This document shows, piece by piece, positions 30,432-39,648 of a DNA stretch of 64,000 nucleotides. The notes under the pieces were generated by a model that saw only the letters and a list, made by a program, of their open reading frames with translations, was not told the DNA's origin and did not search any database. Within the stretch, counting starts at the first letter, position 1. Each line of letters begins with the position of its first letter. Source of the stretch: Ornithinimicrobium sediminis (GTDB lineage: Bacteria > Actinomycetota > Actinomycetes > Actinomycetales > Dermatophilaceae); the NCBI RefSeq assembly GCF_021272345.1, contig NZ_JAJSDQ010000005.1, positions 183,817-247,816 of the forward strand, read 5' to 3'. The position numbers and the translations under genes were made by a program.

Positions 30432-31522
30432 AGCATCCCCTTCGTGCTGGGCAGCTCGGTGCCCTCACGCGGCAGGGCCTGGCGCAGGGCGCGGGCGACG
30501 GCCTTGAAGCCCACCTCGATCTGGTGGTGGGCGTTGCCCTCGCTGATCCGCAGGTGCAGGGTGCAGCGCATCGCGTCGGCGAAGGAGCGCCAGAAGTGCT
30601 CCACCATCTCGGTGGGCAGGTCTCCGACCCGCTCGCGGCCGAAGTCCGCCTCGAACGCGAAGTAGGGCCTGCCGGACAGGTCGATGACGGCGGAGGCCTC
30701 GGCCTCGTCCATGGGTGCGGTGAAGCCGTAGCGGGCGATCCCGCGCTTGTCCCCCAGTGCCTCCCGGATCGCCTCGCCCACGGCGATCGCGACGTCCTCC
30801 ACGCTGTGGTGCTCGTCGATGTGCAGGTCGCCGTCGCACTCGACGACCAGCGAGAACCCCCCGTGCTTGGCCAGCTGGTCGAGCATGTGGTCGAGGAAGC
30901 CGACACCGGTGGCCATGCGGCTGCGTCCGGCCTCGTCCAGGTCCACCCACACGCGGATCGCGGTCTCGGAGGTGGCCCGCTCGACACGGGCCGTGCGCGG
31001 GCGGTCGGCCAGCTCGTGGGCGATCTGCGCCCAGTCCACGCCGTCCGGCCCCGCCTCGTCGGTCCTGCTCGAGAGCAGGTATGCCGGGATGCCCAGGTTC
31101 TCGGCGAACTGGCGGTCGGTCTCCCGGTCACCCACCATCGCGCTGCGCTGCCAGTCGATGGTGCGGTCCTTCAGCAGCGCGGTCATCAGGGCCGTCCCCG
31201 GCTTGCGGGTCGCCGCCTTCTCCGCCGGCAGCGTCGTGTCGATGACGACGTCCCGGAAGGTGATGCCCTGGCTGGCCAGGATCTGCAGCAGCAGGCGGTG
31301 CGGCCCCTCGAAGGACTCCCGGGGGAAGGACTCGCTGCCCAGCCCGTCCTGGTTGGTCACCATCACGAACTGCCATCCGGCCGCACGCAGCCGCAGCATG
31401 GCCGGGATGACGCCGGGCACCAGGCGCAGCTTGTCGTAGCTGTCGACCTGGAAGTCCTCCGGCTCCTCGATCAGGGTGCCGTCACGGTCGACGAACAGCA
31501 CGGGCAGAGGGACAGCACTCAT
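30428..31522 (-). CDS. hisB: Bifunctional histidinol-phosphatase / imidazoleglycerol-phosphate dehydratase
   Basis: 364 residues. HAD phosphatase domain (1-165) has D12 and D14 in [22 protein letters not shown] and the RKPG loop. The zinc-binding Cys/His loop of E. coli HisB is absent ([17 protein letters not shown]), as in the xanthomonad form. The IGP dehydratase domain (about 176-364) has [17 protein letters not shown] and GNAHHQIE metal sites and ends in LPSTKG-x-L. Actinobacteria usually have a stand-alone dehydratase, so this fusion is foreign-looking. GAGGAAACG precedes the ATG and overlaps the hisC stop region. Confidence 0.96.
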   Translation of the reverse strand: MSAVPLPVLFVDRDGTLIEEPEDFQVDSYDKLRLVPGVIPAMLRLRAAGWQFVMVTNQDGLGSESFPRESFEGPHRLLLQILASQGITFRDVVIDTTLPAEKAATRKPGTALMTALLKDRTIDWQRSAMVGDRETDRQFAENLGIPAYLLSSRTDEAGPDGVDWAQIAHELADRPRTARVERATSETAIRVWVDLDEAGRSRMATGVGFLDHMLDQLAKHGGFSLVVECDGDLHIDEHHSVEDVAIAVGEAIREALGDKRGIARYGFTAPMDEAEASAVIDLSGRPYFAFEADFGRERVGDLPTEMVEHFWRSFADAMRCTLHLRISEGNAHHQIEVGFKAVARALRQALPREGTELPSTKGML

Positions 31523-31529
31523 CGTTTCC

Positions 31530-32648
31530 TCATCGTTCGGTGGTGGTGAAGGCGGGACCGGCGGCCAGCGCGCCGGCCACCTCGTCGAGCTCGGAGGGCG
31601 TGCCGACCGTGACGCGGAGGGCGTCCTCCAGGCCGGGCAGGTGCCGCATGTCGCGCACCACGATGCCACGACCGGACAGGTCGGTGAGCACGTCGTCCAC
31701 AGTGCCGGCGTCCTGGCACCGTGCCAGGACGAAGTTGGCCCGGCTGTCGTAGACCGCACGCACGCCGGGGTGCTCGGCGAGCAGCCCGGCGAGCCGTGCA
31801 CGCTCGCGCACGGTCGTCGCGACCCGGTGCCGCGTCTCCTCCTGCGCCACGGGCTCGAGGGCGGCCAGCGCGAGCGAGACCACCGGCTCCGGCATCGGGT
31901 ACGGAGCCTGGACCCTCCGCAGCACTGCGGCGAGCTCGGGGTGGGTGAGCACGGTGCCGACCCTGGCACCGGCCAGGCCGTGCGCCTTGGACAGCGTCCG
32001 GAGCACGGCGAGGGTGGGGTGGGCCGCGACACGGCCGACCAGCGATCCCCCGACCCCGAACTCCTGGTAGGCCTCGTCGACGACGACGACAGCCTGGTCG
32101 GCGAGCGTGTCGGTCAGGGCCAGGAGCGTGGCCGGCTCCACCGTCGCCCCGGTGGGGTTGCCCGGCGAGGCCAGGAAGACGATGCGCGAGCCGGTCCGCC
32201 GCACCTCCTCGACGATGCGCTCGGGGTCGAGGCGCCAGGTCCGCCCCAGGTCCGACTGGGGCACGTCGTGCACAGGCACCCCGTGCAGCCGTGCGCTCAC
32301 GGCATACATCCCGAAGGTCGGCGAGGTGACGACGACCCCGTCCCCGCCGGGCCGGCACAGGGTGCGCACGAGCAGGTCGATGGCCTCGTCGCTGCCGCGC
32401 CCGACGACGAGCCCGGCCGGGTCGGCACCGTAGAGCGCGGCCAGGGCGCGCACCAGTGCCGCCGGCTGCGGGCTGGGGTAGCGACGGTTGCGGCCCTGCG
32501 GGTCGGCACGGTTGGGCGCCGCGGCCTCGTTGGCGTTCAGCCAGATGCGCGCCGGTGCCCCGGAGTGGCTGGTGCGCGCCGAGGAGTAGCCCGCGAAGTC
32601 ACGCAGGTCCTCGCGGACCAGTCCGAGCGGGAAGGAGGGCGAGGTCAC
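31530..32648 (-). CDS. hisC: Histidinol-phosphate aminotransferase
   Basis: 372 residues, fold type I PLP aminotransferase. [10 protein letters not shown] binds PLP phosphate, VVDEAYQEF has the PLP Asp/Tyr, and K221 in [12 protein letters not shown] forms the Schiff base. It converts imidazole acetol phosphate to histidinol phosphate with glutamate. GTG 32648 overlaps the hisD stop by four bases. Confidence 0.95.
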   Translation of the reverse strand: MTSPSFPLGLVREDLRDFAGYSSARTSHSGAPARIWLNANEAAAPNRADPQGRNRRYPSPQPAALVRALAALYGADPAGLVVGRGSDEAIDLLVRTLCRPGGDGVVVTSPTFGMYAVSARLHGVPVHDVPQSDLGRTWRLDPERIVEEVRRTGSRIVFLASPGNPTGATVEPATLLALTDTLADQAVVVVDEAYQEFGVGGSLVGRVAAHPTLAVLRTLSKAHGLAGARVGTVLTHPELAAVLRRVQAPYPMPEPVVSLALAALEPVAQEETRHRVATTVRERARLAGLLAEHPGVRAVYDSRANFVLARCQDAGTVDDVLTDLSGRGIVVRDMRHLPGLEDALRVTVGTPSELDEVAGALAAGPAFTTTER

Positions 32649-33949
32649 GGTGCGGCCAGCCGTGCCAGCCGGCGCGTGACGGCCCGCTGGTGCGCGTGCA
32701 GCCGCTCGGCCTCGGAGAGCTCGACCGCGCACGGCCCCACCTCGGCCAGACCCTCCTCGGTGACGTGCTGCACGGTCATCGCGATCTGGAAGCTGGCCAC
32801 GCTGACCCCCCCGGTCCAGCGGGCTGCGCCGGCGGTGGGCAGGACGTGGTTGGTGCCGCTGCAGTAGTCGCCGAGGGTCTCCGGCGCCCAGTCCCCCAGG
32901 AACACCGAGCCGGCGGTCTGCACCCGGTCCAGCCACTCCCGGGGCTCGCGCAGCGCCAGGATGAGGTGCTCAGGGCCGTAGTCGTTGCTGATCTCGAAGG
33001 CCTGCTCCAGGTCGGAGGTCAGGACCACCCGGCTGCCGGCCAGCGCCTTGCGGGCGATGTCGGCGCGAGGGAGCTCCTCCACCTGTGCCGCCACCTGCTC
33101 CACGACGGCGGCCGCCAGGTCGGCGTCGTCGGTGAGGAGCAGCACCTGGGAGTCCGGGCCGTGCTCGGCCTGCGAGAGCAGGTCGGCCGCGACGAACTCG
33201 GGGTCGGCACCGGTGTCCGCGATCACCACCACCTCCGAGGGGCCGGCCGGCAGGTCGATCCCCGGACCGCCCTCGGCACCGCTGACCTGGCGCTTGGCCT
33301 CCGTCACCCAGGCGTTGCCGGGGCCGAAGATCTTGTCGCAGCGCGGCACGCTCTCGGTGCCGTAGGCCAACGCGGCCACGGCCTGGGCGCCCCCGGCGAG
33401 GTGGATGCGGGTGATGCCGCACTCGGCAGCAGCGGCCAGCACCGCGTCGTCGGCCCGACCGTCCGGGCCGGGCGGGGTGATGAGCACGACCTCGGGGCAG
33501 CCGGCCAGGCGTGCGGGCACGCCGAGCATCAGCGCGGTCGAGGGCAGCGGGGCGGAGCCGGCCGGCACGTAGAGCCCCACCGTGCGGATCGGACGCACCA
33601 CCCGCTCGCAGACGACCCCTGGAGCCGTCTGCACGGCATACTCCTGGGTCATCCCGGCCTCGTGGAAGGCACGGATGCGCCCGGCGGCCTCGCTGATGGC
33701 GGCGCGCAGCGGTGGGTCCAGCCGCGCCACGGCGGCTGCCACCTCGGCCGGCGACACGGTGAGGTCGGCGACCGCCACCCCGTCGAAGCGCTCGGTCAGC
33801 GCGCGGACGGCGGTGTCACCCCCGGTGCGCACCTGCTCGAGGATCGTGGCCACGGACACGGTTACCTCGGGTCCGGCGGCCGCGGTGCCGCGGCGCACGG
33901 CCTCGGCCCGGTCGACGTCGTCGAGCTCGTCCCAGGTCAGGATGTTCAT
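32645..33949 (-). CDS. hisD: Histidinol dehydrogenase
   Basis: 434 residues. Key segments are [30 protein letters not shown] (NAD region), [11 protein letters not shown], the zinc-site [13 protein letters not shown], and SNDYGPEHL with the catalytic Glu-His. [14 protein letters not shown] endings resemble proteobacterial HisD. It performs the last two oxidations to histidine. The ATG overlaps the hisG stop (ATGA). Confidence 0.97.
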   Translation of the reverse strand: MNILTWDELDDVDRAEAVRRGTAAAGPEVTVSVATILEQVRTGGDTAVRALTERFDGVAVADLTVSPAEVAAAVARLDPPLRAAISEAAGRIRAFHEAGMTQEYAVQTAPGVVCERVVRPIRTVGLYVPAGSAPLPSTALMLGVPARLAGCPEVVLITPPGPDGRADDAVLAAAAECGITRIHLAGGAQAVAALAYGTESVPRCDKIFGPGNAWVTEAKRQVSGAEGGPGIDLPAGPSEVVVIADTGADPEFVAADLLSQAEHGPDSQVLLLTDDADLAAAVVEQVAAQVEELPRADIARKALAGSRVVLTSDLEQAFEISNDYGPEHLILALREPREWLDRVQTAGSVFLGDWAPETLGDYCSGTNHVLPTAGAARWTGGVSVASFQIAMTVQHVTEEGLAEVGPCAVELSEAERLHAHQRAVTRRLARLAAP

Positions 33950-34854
33950 GCCAGCATTCCTTCCACGGGCAGCACCATGAGCTGGCGTGCCCCTGCGCGT
34001 TTGAGGTCTTCCAGCCGCTGCCAGGTGACGGCGGCGTGGCACAGCATCTGCACGCTCACCTCGTCGTGCCCCTCGACCTGCAGGATCGTCGGCTCGTGTC
34101 CCTCGGGCAGCTTCGTCAGCACCTGGGGCAGCTCGGCGCGCGGTGCCCGCAGCATGAGCAGCCGGGTCTCCTTGAGCCGCAGCGCCCCGTCCATGCGACG
34201 CAGCAGCAGGTCGGCCAGCTCACCGCGGGCGTCCTCCAGTGGCTGCGCCGGACCGGCCACGACGGCCTCCGAGTGCAGCAGGGTCTCCACGGGCCTCAGC
34301 TGGTTGGCCGCCAGTGTGCCGCCGGAGGACACCAGGTCGCAGACCACGTCGGCCTGGCCGAGGCGGGGAGCGATCTCCACGGACCCCGACAGGGTCACGA
34401 CGCTGGCGTCGACCCCCTGCTCGCCCAGCCACCGGCCCAGGGTGCGGGGGTAGGAGGTGGCGATGCGCAGGCCCGCGAGCTGCTCGGGCCCGGTCCACGG
34501 CTGGTCCTCGCCGATCGCGATGTCGAGCCGGCAGCTGCCCCAGCCCAGCTCCCGGATCTCGGTGAGGGCCGGTGCATGTCCGTTGCCCTGCCGCTCGAGC
34601 TCGTGCTCGACCATGACGTTGCGTCCCACGATGCCCAGGTCGCACACCCCGTCGGCGATCAGCCCGGGGATGTCGTCGTCGCGGACCAGGAGCAGGTCGA
34701 CCGGCAGCGACTCGCCGTAGCAGAACAGCTTGTCCCGGCTCTCCCGCCAGGTCAGGCCGCAGGAGGCGAGCAGGTCGCGGGCGGGGTCGGAGAGCCGTCC
34801 GGACTTCTGGATGGCCACGCGCAGGCGCTCGCGGGGCAGGGCAGGCGGGGTCAT
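33946..34854 (-). CDS. hisG: ATP phosphoribosyltransferase, long form
   Basis: 302 residues, long-form HisG with the C-terminal regulatory ACT-like domain that binds histidine (about 228-300). [39 protein letters not shown] and [20 protein letters not shown] match the enteric sequence family closely. It commits ATP and PRPP to histidine synthesis and is feedback-inhibited. GGAAGG precedes the ATG by five bases. It starts 48 bases after the TrpR-like gene. Confidence 0.97.
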   Translation of the reverse strand: MTPPALPRERLRVAIQKSGRLSDPARDLLASCGLTWRESRDKLFCYGESLPVDLLLVRDDDIPGLIADGVCDLGIVGRNVMVEHELERQGNGHAPALTEIRELGWGSCRLDIAIGEDQPWTGPEQLAGLRIATSYPRTLGRWLGEQGVDASVVTLSGSVEIAPRLGQADVVCDLVSSGGTLAANQLRPVETLLHSEAVVAGPAQPLEDARGELADLLLRRMDGALRLKETRLLMLRAPRAELPQVLTKLPEGHEPTILQVEGHDEVSVQMLCHAAVTWQRLEDLKRAGARQLMVLPVEGMLA

Positions 34855-34902
34855 GGCGACCTTCCGTGGGTGCGTGGTGACAGGGGCTGGCGTCCGGCAG
34901 GG

Positions 34903-35202
34903 TCAGGCCGGTGCCGTATGCCGCTCCAGGGCGGCCCGGTAGCCACCGGTGCCGTGCTCGAGGCAGCGGGCGACCCGGCCGGTCGTCGTGACACTCACCC
35001 CCGTGCGCTCGTGGATGGCCCGGTAGGAGACGCCCTCGGCCAGCAGCGGCACGACGGCCCAGCGGTCGGCCAGGGCCTCCAGCTCGGCGGGCGTGCACAG
35101 GTCGACCAGGAACGCCTCGATGTCCGCGGCGTCGTCCAGGCGCGAGAGCACCTCGGCCAGAGCCGCGACCGTGCCGACCTGGGTCGTGTCCCTGCGCTTC
35201 AT
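34903..35202 (-). CDS. YerC/YecD-type TrpR-family regulator, probable histidine operon repressor
   Basis: 99 residues, all helical, of the Trp repressor-like family: FLVDLCTPAELEALADRWAV, then the helix-turn-helix YRAIHERTGVSVTTTGRVAR. Family members next to his genes act as HisR-type repressors with histidine or His-tRNA status as signal; the effector is not known here. The ATG at 35202 has GGAG upstream and gives the usual family length, so the longer GTG start at 35247 is rejected. It is the promoter-proximal gene of the his operon, and an inverted repeat lies 38 bases upstream. Confidence 0.88.
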   Translation of the reverse strand: MKRRDTTQVGTVAALAEVLSRLDDAADIEAFLVDLCTPAELEALADRWAVVPLLAEGVSYRAIHERTGVSVTTTGRVARCLEHGTGGYRAALERHTAPA

Positions 35203-35239
35203 CCGTCCTCGTCTCCGCCGTCTGCGACTGTGCCAATGC

Positions 35240-35253
35240 GCTAGCACGCTAAC
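35240..35253 (-). promoter_or_regulatory. Candidate operator of the his operon regulator
   Basis: GTTAGCGTGCTAGC on the minus strand has half-sites TTAGC and GCTAG around GT (one mismatch). It lies in the 93-base gap between hisS and the TrpR-like gene, where the operon promoter must be. TrpR-family sites are palindromes of CTAG-type half-sites, so the match is suggestive. Confidence 0.5.
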
Positions 35254-35267
35254 ACGCGGGGGTGGGT

Positions 35268-35291
35268 GGACCGAATCGCGCCGGTCGGTCC
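35268..35291 (-). terminator. Hairpin terminator after hisS
   Basis: GGACCGA (35268-35274) pairs with TCGGTCC (35285-35291), flanked by G-rich and C-rich runs, four bases after the hisS stop. It separates hisS from the regulator-his operon. Confidence 0.6.
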
Positions 35292-35295
35292 CCCG

Positions 35296-36693
35296 TCAGT
35301 CCCCCGTCGGCACCTGCGGCTGGGCCAGCTCCACGCGCAGCGCGCGCACGATGTCCGAGCGGGGCACCGAGAACTGGTCCTGGCGCCGCAGGTCCTTGAC
35401 GGTCACGGTGTCGGAGTCCACCTCCTGGGGTCCCAGCAGCGCCACGAAACGGATGCCGGCCCGGTCGGCATACCGCAGCTGTCGGCCCAGCCGGCCCCCG
35501 TCGAGGACCGCCTCGGTGTTGATGCCACCGGCGCGCAGGGTCGTGGCCAGGGCCATGGCCTGGGGCAGCAGCTCGGTGTCGACCTGCGGCACGAGGACCT
35601 GCACGGTGCTCTCGGCGACGTCGACCAGCCCTGCCTCACGCAGCTGCCAGAACAGCCGGGACAGGCCGATCGAGATGCCGACCCCCGGCAGGCGTGACTT
35701 CGTGTAGTGCCCGGCGAGGTCGTCGTAGCGGCCACCGGAGCAGATGGAGCCGATGCCCGGGTGGTCGTCCAGAGTCGTCTCGTAGACGGTGCCGGTGTAG
35801 TAGTCCAGCCCGCGCGCGATCGAGAAGTTGAGCCGGTAGTCGCTCTCCGGCACCCCCATGGCCCGCACCAGGGCCAGCACCTCGCGTAGCTCGTCGACGC
35901 CCGTGGCCAGCGACGCGCTGCCCGCGCTCTGCGCCGTGACCCGGTCGAGCAAGGTCATCGCGTCGTCGTGGCCCGTGGATCGCAGCGCGACGAAGCCGAG
36001 CACCTGGGCGGCCGCCTCCTGCGACAGTCCGAGACGGCCGGTGAGGGACTGCCGCACGTGCTCCACGCCGCGCTTGTCGAGCTTGTCGACCTCCCGGAGC
36101 ACCAGCGCCTGCTGCTCCGGGTCGGCCACGCCGAGGTCCTCGAAGAAGCCTCGCATGAGCCTGCGGTTGTTGATCTGGATGGTGAAGTCGCCGATCGCCA
36201 GGTCGCTGAAGATCGCGTGGATGACCGCCGGGCACTCCGCGTCGTGCCGCACGCTGAGCTCGTCCTTGCCGACGATGTCGACGTCGCACTGGTAGAACTC
36301 GCGGAACCGCCCCCGCTGGGGGCGCTCGCCCCGGTAGACGCGCTGCATCTGGTAGCGCCGGAACGGGAAGGTCAGCCGGTGCTCGTGCTCGGCGACATAG
36401 CGCGCCAGCGGCACGGTGAGGTCGAAGCGCAGGGCCAGCTCCGGCGTGCCCGGCTCGTCCTGCCCGGCGGCCTTCTCAAGGGCTCCGGTCGACTGCACGA
36501 AGTAGACCTGCCGCTCGGTCTCTCCTCCGGTCTTGGTCAGGAGCACGTCGCTGACCTCGAACACCGGGGTCTCGACCGGCAGGAAGCCGAACCGCTCGTA
36601 GCCCGCACGGATCACGTCGAGCATCCGTTGGAAGGCGATCTGCTCCGGAGGCAGCAGCTCCAGGACTCCTGAGGGGGTGCGCGGCGTGATCAC
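35296..36693 (-). CDS. hisS: Histidine--tRNA ligase (proteobacterial/xanthomonad-like)
   Basis: 465 residues. Class II core: motif 1 near [24 protein letters not shown] sequence, motif 2 [20 protein letters not shown], the His-specific [15 protein letters not shown] and [13 protein letters not shown], and motif 3 [15 protein letters not shown]-terminal anticodon-binding domain follows (about 375-465). From memory it matches Xanthomonas HisS almost block for block, unlike the shorter mycobacterial enzyme, yet it sits at the usual actinobacterial hisS place beside the metallo-hydrolase and relA region. The GTG has no good ribosome site; it is 9 bases after the upstream gene. Confidence 0.96.
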   Translation of the reverse strand: MITPRTPSGVLELLPPEQIAFQRMLDVIRAGYERFGFLPVETPVFEVSDVLLTKTGGETERQVYFVQSTGALEKAAGQDEPGTPELALRFDLTVPLARYVAEHEHRLTFPFRRYQMQRVYRGERPQRGRFREFYQCDVDIVGKDELSVRHDAECPAVIHAIFSDLAIGDFTIQINNRRLMRGFFEDLGVADPEQQALVLREVDKLDKRGVEHVRQSLTGRLGLSQEAAAQVLGFVALRSTGHDDAMTLLDRVTAQSAGSASLATGVDELREVLALVRAMGVPESDYRLNFSIARGLDYYTGTVYETTLDDHPGIGSICSGGRYDDLAGHYTKSRLPGVGISIGLSRLFWQLREAGLVDVAESTVQVLVPQVDTELLPQAMALATTLRAGGINTEAVLDGGRLGRQLRYADRAGIRFVALLGPQEVDSDTVTVKDLRRQDQFSVPRSDIVRALRVELAQPQVPTGD

Positions 36694-36702
36694 CCGGGGA
36701 GT

Positions 36703-37422
36703 CTATCCACGCAGCGGGGCGTCGCCGTCGGGCCCCAGACCGGCCAGGAACGGGTTCCCGACCCGCTCGCGACCCATCGTCGTCGCCGGTCCGTGCCCCG
36801 GCAGGACCAGGCTCGAGTCCGCCAGCGGGAGCACGACCTCACGCAGGCTGCGCAGCATCTGGGCGTGGTCCCCGCCCGGCAGGTCGGTGCGGCCGATCGA
36901 CCCGGCGAAGAGCACGTCCCCGCTGAGGACCGTGCGGTCCAGACCCTCGGGCACGCCCACCGGCACGTCCGCCACCTCGAACAGCACCGACCCTTCGGTG
37001 TGCCCGGGCGCGTGCGTGACCCGCAGCCGCAGGCCGGCCAGCTCGAGCGCGGTCGTGGTGTCGAGCTCCTGCACGTCCTCCGGCTCCCGCCAGGTCGACC
37101 GGGCACCGAACTGCTGCTCCACCATCGCCACCAGGCCGGGGTCCAGCTGGGCGACCGGGTCCTCCAGCCGGTACCGGTCGGCCGGGTGGATCCAGGCGGC
37201 CACGCCCGGTGCACACAGGGGCGTCACCGCATACACGTGGTCCAGGTGACCGTGGGTGAGCAGCACCCCGGCCGGCCGGAGCCGGTGCTCACGCAGGATC
37301 TCGGCCACCGCGCCCTCCACGCCGATGCCGGGGTCGACGATGAGGCAGTCCTCGTGCGCGGCGGGAGCCAGCACGTAGCAGTTGGTGCCGAAGGCGGCAG
37401 CGGTCACGCTCTGAAGGAACAC
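36703..37422 (-). CDS. MBL-fold hydrolase (glyoxalase II-like)
   Basis: 239 residues with the metallo-beta-lactamase motif THGHLDH (about 57-63), HAPGHTEGSV, a metal Asp in VLSGDVLF and LVLPGHGP. It is a thioester or glyoxalase II-type hydrolase; the substrate is not known. In mycobacteria the same gene lies between hisS and the cyclophilin gene. Its transcript appears almost leaderless from the promoter at 37430-37459 and should continue into hisS. Confidence 0.9.
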   Translation of the reverse strand: MFLQSVTAAAFGTNCYVLAPAAHEDCLIVDPGIGVEGAVAEILREHRLRPAGVLLTHGHLDHVYAVTPLCAPGVAAWIHPADRYRLEDPVAQLDPGLVAMVEQQFGARSTWREPEDVQELDTTTALELAGLRLRVTHAPGHTEGSVLFEVADVPVGVPEGLDRTVLSGDVLFAGSIGRTDLPGGDHAQMLRSLREVVLPLADSSLVLPGHGPATTMGRERVGNPFLAGLGPDGDAPLRG

Positions 37423-37429
37423 GACGGTG

Positions 37430-37459
37430 AGCCTAGTCAGATCGTGTCCAAACCGTCAC
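37430..37459 (-). promoter_or_regulatory. Promoter of the MBL hydrolase-hisS unit
   Basis: Minus-strand GTGACG (37454-37459), 18-base spacer, TAGGCT (37430-37435). The expected transcript start is at 37423-37424, one or two bases before the GTG, giving a nearly leaderless message. Confidence 0.5.
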
Positions 37460-37492
37460 CGCCTCGTGACCCCTGCGCACCGGAGCGCTGCC

Positions 37493-37498
37493 TACACT
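37493..37498 (+). promoter_or_regulatory. -10 element of the ppiB operon
   Basis: TACACT, 46 bases before the cyclophilin start. A GTGACC 20 bases upstream is a weak -35. Confidence 0.45.
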
Positions 37499-37544
37499 CG
37501 CATCGCCGACCTGTCCGCACGCGCTCTTCCGAGGAGTCCCTTCC

Positions 37545-38276
37545 ATGCTGCCCCGACGCCGCGCGCTGGCGCCCTGGTACGCCGCAGCACTCGTGGCGCT
37601 GGCTGCCTGCGGCTCGGAGGGCGAGGCCGTCGGCGACGGGGCCCCCGGCCCGGACGTCGCTGCCGGGTCCGCCGCCTCGCCCGGCCCCGTCGTGTGCAGC
37701 GAGGCACCTCCCCTGTCCTCCGGCGTGCCGACGTTCAGCTCCGGCGAGGCACCGCTGGGCGTCGACCCCGGTGGGCCGCTCAGCGCCCGGCTGGAGACGA
37801 CCTGCGGCACCATCACCCTGGAGCTGGACGGGGATGCCGCACCGCAGACGGTCGCCTCCTTCCGCTTCCTCGCCACCGAGGGCTACTGGGAGAACAGCCC
37901 CTGCCACCGGGTGACGACCGGGGGGATCTTCGTGCTCCAGTGCGGCGACCCCACCGGCACGGGACGGGGCACGCCCGGCTACACCTTCGGCATCGAGAAC
38001 GCCCCGGACGACGGGCTCTACCCGCGCGGCACGGTGGCCATGGCCAGAGCCGCCTCCCCCGACTCCAACGGTGGGCAGTTCTTCATCGTCCACCAGGACA
38101 CCGCGCTCCCGGTCGAGGGTGGTGGCTACACGATCTTCGGTAGTGTCACGGACGGAATGGACATCATCGACCATGTCGCCCGTGCGGGCGTGGATGGCGG
38201 GGGCGCGGACGGCATACCGGCGCAGCCCATCAGCATCACCGAGGTCGAGGTCGAGGAAGAGGCGTCAACGTCGTGA
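37545..38276 (+). CDS. Cyclophilin-type peptidyl-prolyl isomerase, lipoprotein
   Basis: 243 residues. A signal peptide with lipobox LVALAAC (Cys about 22) predicts a lipid-anchored, extracytoplasmic protein. A Gly/Ala/Pro-rich linker (about 25-78) leads to the cyclophilin domain (about 80-240): CHRVTTGGIFVLQCGDPTGTG, NSNGGQFF-like SPDSNGGQFFIVH. It helps folding of secreted proteins at prolyl bonds. GAGGAG lies eight bases upstream of the ATG. It matches the position of mycobacterial ppiB next to relA. Confidence 0.93.
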   Translation: MLPRRRALAPWYAAALVALAACGSEGEAVGDGAPGPDVAAGSAASPGPVVCSEAPPLSSGVPTFSSGEAPLGVDPGGPLSARLETTCGTITLELDGDAAPQTVASFRFLATEGYWENSPCHRVTTGGIFVLQCGDPTGTGRGTPGYTFGIENAPDDGLYPRGTVAMARAASPDSNGGQFFIVHQDTALPVEGGGYTIFGSVTDGMDIIDHVARAGVDGGGADGIPAQPISITEVEVEEEASTS

Positions 38277-39643
38277 GTGAAGAGTCCCCAGCAGGGCGGC
38301 CCGTGCCCGGTCCCCCCTCACCTGCCCAGCTGGCCGGCCGCAAGGCAGCCGTGCATCCCGTGGCGCCGCCCGTCCCCGACGGACCTTCCAGCGAGTCCCT
38401 CGCGTTCGGGCGTGTCGACGAGGACGGCACGGTCTACGTGCGCACCCAGGAGGGCGAGCGTGCCGTGGGTTCCTACCCCGGCTCCACCCCCGAGGAGGCG
38501 CTGGCCTACTTCGCCCGCAAGTACGACGAGCTGGCGGCCGCCGCCCAGCTGCTCCAGCAGCGGCTGGCACAGACCGACCTCGGGGCGCACGAGGCCCGTG
38601 AGTCGCTGGCACACCTGCGCGAGCACATCGGCGAGGCCAACGTCGTGGGTGACCTGGCCGCCCTGTCCGCGCTGGTCGACCAGGTCGAGGCGACCGTCGC
38701 CGCACGGCAGGAGCAGGAGAGCGCCGCTCGGGCCGAGGCCAAGGTGCGCGCCGCTCAGGAGCGCGAGGCGCTCGTGGCGGAGGCGGAGGGCATCGCGGCC
38801 ACGGACCCCGCCCAGACCCAGTGGAAGGCCGCCAGCGCCCGGATGCGCGACCTCTTCGACACCTGGAAGGGGATGCAGCGCAGCGGGCCACGCCTGGACA
38901 AGGAGACCGAGCACGCCTTGTGGCAGCGCTTCAGCGCCGCCCGCACCGGGTTCGACCGGCAGCGCAAGACCTGGTTCTCCCACCTGGACGAGCAGCAGGC
39001 GGAAGCCCGCCGGGTCAAGGAGTCCCTCGTCGCCCAGGCCGAGGCCCTGGCCGGCAGCCGTGACTGGGGTGCCACCGCCGGTGAGTTCAAGCGGCTCATG
39101 CAGCAGTGGCGCCAGGCCGGCCGGGCACAGCGCTCCCAGGACGACGCCCTGTGGTCACGCTTCAAGCACGCCCAGGACACCTTCTTCGCCGCCAAGGACG
39201 AGGTCGCTGCGGCGGAGAACGCCGAGTTCGTCGCCAACCTGGAGGTCAAGGAGGCGCTGCTGGCCGAGGCGGAGGCCCTGCTGCCCATCACCGACCTGCA
39301 GGTGGCCAAGCGCGAGCTGCGCTCGGTCCAGGAGCGCTGGGACATCGCCGGCAAGGTGCCGCGCGCGGACATGCAGCGCATCGAGCAGCGGCTGCGCAAG
39401 GTCGAGCAGGCCGTGCGCGACCAGGAGGACCAGCGCTGGAAGCAGAGCAACCCCGAGGTGAGCGCGCGCGCCCAGTCGATGGTCGAGCAGCTCGAGCGTG
39501 CGGTCCAGGGGCTGGAGCAGGACCTCGCGGCCGCGGAGGCCGGCGGGGACGACCGTGCGGTCGCCGAGGCACGGCAGGCGCTGGAGGCGCGCCGGGCCTG
39601 GCTCGACTCCGCCCGCTCCGGGCTGGCCGAGTTCGGCGGCTGA
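38273..39643 (+). CDS. DUF349 domain protein
   Basis: 456 residues, almost wholly helical, with repeated DUF349 units of about 75 residues (W-K-x-A, LWQRFSAARTGFDRQRKTWF, LWSRFKHAQDTFFAAKDEV, RWKQSN). The N-terminus has a disordered Pro-rich stretch and a conserved AFGRVDEDGTVYVRT block. The family is abundant in actinobacteria and may bind nucleic acid or act in stress; I know no firm function. The GTG overlaps the cyclophilin stop (GTGA), so the two are coupled. Confidence 0.88.
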   Translation: MSEESPAGRPVPGPPSPAQLAGRKAAVHPVAPPVPDGPSSESLAFGRVDEDGTVYVRTQEGERAVGSYPGSTPEEALAYFARKYDELAAAAQLLQQRLAQTDLGAHEARESLAHLREHIGEANVVGDLAALSALVDQVEATVAARQEQESAARAEAKVRAAQEREALVAEAEGIAATDPAQTQWKAASARMRDLFDTWKGMQRSGPRLDKETEHALWQRFSAARTGFDRQRKTWFSHLDEQQAEARRVKESLVAQAEALAGSRDWGATAGEFKRLMQQWRQAGRAQRSQDDALWSRFKHAQDTFFAAKDEVAAAENAEFVANLEVKEALLAEAEALLPITDLQVAKRELRSVQERWDIAGKVPRADMQRIEQRLRKVEQAVRDQEDQRWKQSNPEVSARAQSMVEQLERAVQGLEQDLAAAEAGGDDRAVAEARQALEARRAWLDSARSGLAEFGG

Positions 39644-39648
39644 CCCCC

